This document shows, piece by piece, positions 5,678 to 7,460 of a stretch of DNA of 7,460 nucleotides; position 1 is the first letter of the stretch, and each line of letters starts with the position of its first letter. A program made the position numbers and the translations under genes. The DNA comes from a candidate division CSSED10-310 bacterium (GTDB lineage: Bacteria > CSSED10-310 > JAFGJC01). The stretch is taken from contig JAFGJC010000233.1 in the NCBI GenBank assembly GCA_016929305.1, positions 1-7,460 of the forward strand, read 5' to 3'. The notes beneath the pieces were generated by a model. That model was given only the letters and a program-made list of their open reading frames with translations, was not told the DNA's origin and did not search any database.

Positions 5678-6715
5678 ATGACCTCGAAAGATCGGACTGA
5701 ATCAACTGTCGCGATGCGGTTATTTGCCGCCAAAAAGGCACGGCTATCCGTTATCGAAGGTCCGGATCAAGGTAAATCACTGATCCTGCCGAGTTCATCG
5801 ATTATTATTGGTTCGGCTGATTCCTGCGATTTTCAATTGACAGATCCCCTTGTTTCAGCAGAACATCTTAGGCTCGATCACGAAGGTTACTGGCAGGTTA
5901 TCGAAGATCTGAACAGCGAGAATGGAACGTTTCTTAACAGGGATCTGGTTACTCGAACTGCCGTATTCCCAGGGGAAATCATTCAGATCGGGCTCACTCA
6001 ACTCGGACTTGAATATATCCGCGATGAACCGGATTCGGGATTTGTCAAGCAACAGGGCGAATGGGTGCAACTGCCACGTATTATTGCTCATGAATTAAAA
6101 AATTACCTGGAATTTCTGGATATCGGCGTGGAACATCTCGATCGAGATCCCGATATCGCTCAACGGCATGAAAGCCAGATACGAACCCTGAAATGTGCAC
6201 GGGGAAAAATGGATGAGCTCGTGCACGCTTTACGGACTGGGTGTATTGCACCAAGATTTATCTGTATCGATGTAAATCAAATGGTAACTGAACAATTGGC
6301 CATCCTGGAACCGTCCATTGAAACCTGCGGGATTACGCTGAAGTTATTGGCAGATTCGAAACCCCTTCATATTATGGGTGATGCCAATCAGATAGGCCGT
6401 GCACTACTGAATTTGCTAAAAAATGCGATAGAAGCCTGCCAACGGGGTGATCAGATTTGTGTCAGGGTCCAGTGCGAGGGAAATGACATCATCATAACGA
6501 TTGAGGATGATGGGAGCGGTATGGATAGGGAAACATGCGAATCCATGTTTGTTCCTTTATTTACAACAAAACAGGAAGGTAATGGATTGGGAGCTTTTAT
6601 CGCTCGAACAGTCATTATCCGGCACGGCGGGACCATTGATGTGGAATCAGAATTGAATATCGGTACGCGAATCAGAATTTGCCTGCCTTCTTGGGAAGGA
6701 GATCAGGATGGTTAA
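5678..6715 (+). CDS. Cytosolic FHA-domain sensor histidine kinase
   Basis: This 345-residue protein has no transmembrane segment or signal peptide. An FHA domain (~22-115) comes first, with IIIGSADSCDFQLTD at 42-56, VSAEH at 59-63 and DLNSENGTFLN at 77-87. FHA domains usually bind phosphothreonine; here S60, H63 and N82 are kept, but the Arg after the first Gly is Ser (S46), so binding may be altered. The HisKA region has H-box IIAHELKNYLEFL with phospho-acceptor H138. E139 and N142 fit the ExxN phosphatase motif, while the usual Pro after N142 is Tyr. The ATPase domain shows N-box NLLKNAIEA (245-253), G1 DDGSGM (277-282), F-box FVPLFTTK (291-298) and G2 GNGLGA (301-306), so it should be an active kinase. 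The ATG at 5678 lacks a clear Shine-Dalgarno; ATG 5714 is the alternative. It overlaps the next gene by 8 bp, which suggests translational coupling to its cognate regulator. Confidence 0.92.
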   Translation: MTSKDRTESTVAMRLFAAKKARLSVIEGPDQGKSLILPSSSIIIGSADSCDFQLTDPLVSAEHLRLDHEGYWQVIEDLNSENGTFLNRDLVTRTAVFPGEIIQIGLTQLGLEYIRDEPDSGFVKQQGEWVQLPRIIAHELKNYLEFLDIGVEHLDRDPDIAQRHESQIRTLKCARGKMDELVHALRTGCIAPRFICIDVNQMVTEQLAILEPSIETCGITLKLLADSKPLHIMGDANQIGRALLNLLKNAIEACQRGDQICVRVQCEGNDIIITIEDDGSGMDRETCESMFVPLFTTKQEGNGLGAFIARTVIIRHGGTIDVESELNIGTRIRICLPSWEGDQDG

Positions 6716-7460
6716 AGCGCATATTTTGGCGGTGGACGATCATCTTTCGGCACGACATCACTACTTCAACAGTCTTTCAGATGTGTACACTGTGGAAATC
6801 GCTTCCAATGGTATCGAAGCTTTAAAAAAAGCTAACGATACTGTTTATGATCTCTATATTGTCGATCTAATGATGCCCGGAATGAATGGCATCGAATTTA
6901 TTAAACGTTTGAGGAAAATCCATAATGATCCACAGGTTGTCATCGTGAGTCAGACAGAGGATTTGGATTTGGCCATCGAAGCTTTTCGACAACATCCTGT
7001 TGATTTCCTGAGAAAGCCGGTTCGCAAATCAATATTGCGCCATTGCGTTGCGAAAAATTTGACAGTTAAATCAATGCGTTGTCATTTGAATGCTCTGTCC
7101 AGAGAATCCTCTCGAGATTCCAACTGTCCAGAACCGGTTTTTGGGCAATCATCCACAATGAAAAAGTTTTGGGACCATGTCCATCACATTTCCCGGTCAA
7201 ATTTGAACATTTCTATTTTGCTTACCGGTGAATCAGGTTCGGGAAAAGAAATTGTTGCCAGGCAAATTCATAAGATATCCCAACGTTGTCAAAGCCCGTT
7301 CATTGCTGTGAATTGCGGACTGCTTTCCAGAGAACTTGCAGCAAGCGAGTTGTTTGGAATCAAGGAAGGTGTTGCTACTGGAGTGAAGATGAGAACCGGA
7401 AAATTCCAGGCGGCACATGGAGGTACACTCTTTCTGGATGAAATTGCAGAAATTCCTCCG
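6708..7460 (+). CDS. NtrC-type response regulator with AAA+ domain (3' truncated by window edge)
   Basis: The frame is open from ATG 6708 to the last base, giving 251 residues. AAGGAG (6696-6701) lies 6 nt before the ATG, inside the end of the kinase gene. The receiver domain (1-~118) has the acidic pair D10/D11, phospho-acceptor D53 in IVDLMMPGMNG, S81 at the switch position and K103 in RKPV, so it should be phosphorylated by the upstream kinase. A linker leads to the sigma54-activator-type AAA+ domain from ~144: Walker A GESGSGKE at 174-181, NCGLLSRELAASELFG at 202-217, and Walker B GGTLFLDEI at 238-246. The sigma54-contact loop, normally GAFTGA, reads GVATGV at 221-226. The Phe that touches sigma54 in NtrC and PspF is lost, so classical sigma54 activation is doubtful. 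The sensor regions and any HTH DNA-binding domain lie beyond the window. Confidence 0.92.
   Translation, partial: MVKAHILAVDDHLSARHHYFNSLSDVYTVEIASNGIEALKKANDTVYDLYIVDLMMPGMNGIEFIKRLRKIHNDPQVVIVSQTEDLDLAIEAFRQHPVDFLRKPVRKSILRHCVAKNLTVKSMRCHLNALSRESSRDSNCPEPVFGQSSTMKKFWDHVHHISRSNLNISILLTGESGSGKEIVARQIHKISQRCQSPFIAVNCGLLSRELAASELFGIKEGVATGVKMRTGKFQAAHGGTLFLDEIAEIPP

Overview
The window reads as chromosomal DNA from a bacterium of moderate GC content (mid-40s percent by eye). The bacterial assignment rests on the right end: an FHA-domain histidine kinase followed by an NtrC-type response regulator, good Shine-Dalgarno sequences, and sigma70-like promoters. The phylum cannot be told from the sequence. 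The surprise is that this bacterial context carries a complete archaeal-type Glu-tRNA(Gln) amidotransferase, GatD plus GatE, instead of or in addition to the usual bacterial GatCAB.

Layout. 1-720 (+) is the 3' part of a gene that I do not recognise. A short gap (721-783) holds a perfect 10-bp GC-rich hairpin just before the gatE ribosome-binding site. 784-2691 (+) is gatE. 2688-4082 (-) is gatD. It converges on gatE, and the two stop codons share one palindromic TTAA. The 194-bp divergent region 4083-4276 carries the gatD promoter on the minus strand, a weaker tldD promoter candidate on the plus strand, and an interrupted inverted repeat with one arm beside each promoter. 4277-5650 (+) is a TldD-type zinc metallopeptidase. 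It is followed after 27 bp by an FHA-histidine kinase (5678-6715), which overlaps by 8 bp the start of an NtrC-like response regulator (6708 to the window end, truncated).

How the genes work together. GatD releases ammonia from an amide donor, and GatE activates Glu-tRNA(Gln) and completes the transamidation. The subunits must assemble 1:1, yet here they lie on opposite strands with separate promoters and overlapping 3' ends. tldD, the kinase and the regulator probably form one transcription unit. The kinase-regulator pair is a cytosolic two-component system with two departures from family norms: the FHA domain lacks the usual phosphothreonine-binding Arg, and the regulator's sigma54-contact loop reads GVATGV where GAFTGA is expected. 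No mobile elements, CRISPR arrays, tRNAs or rRNAs were seen.
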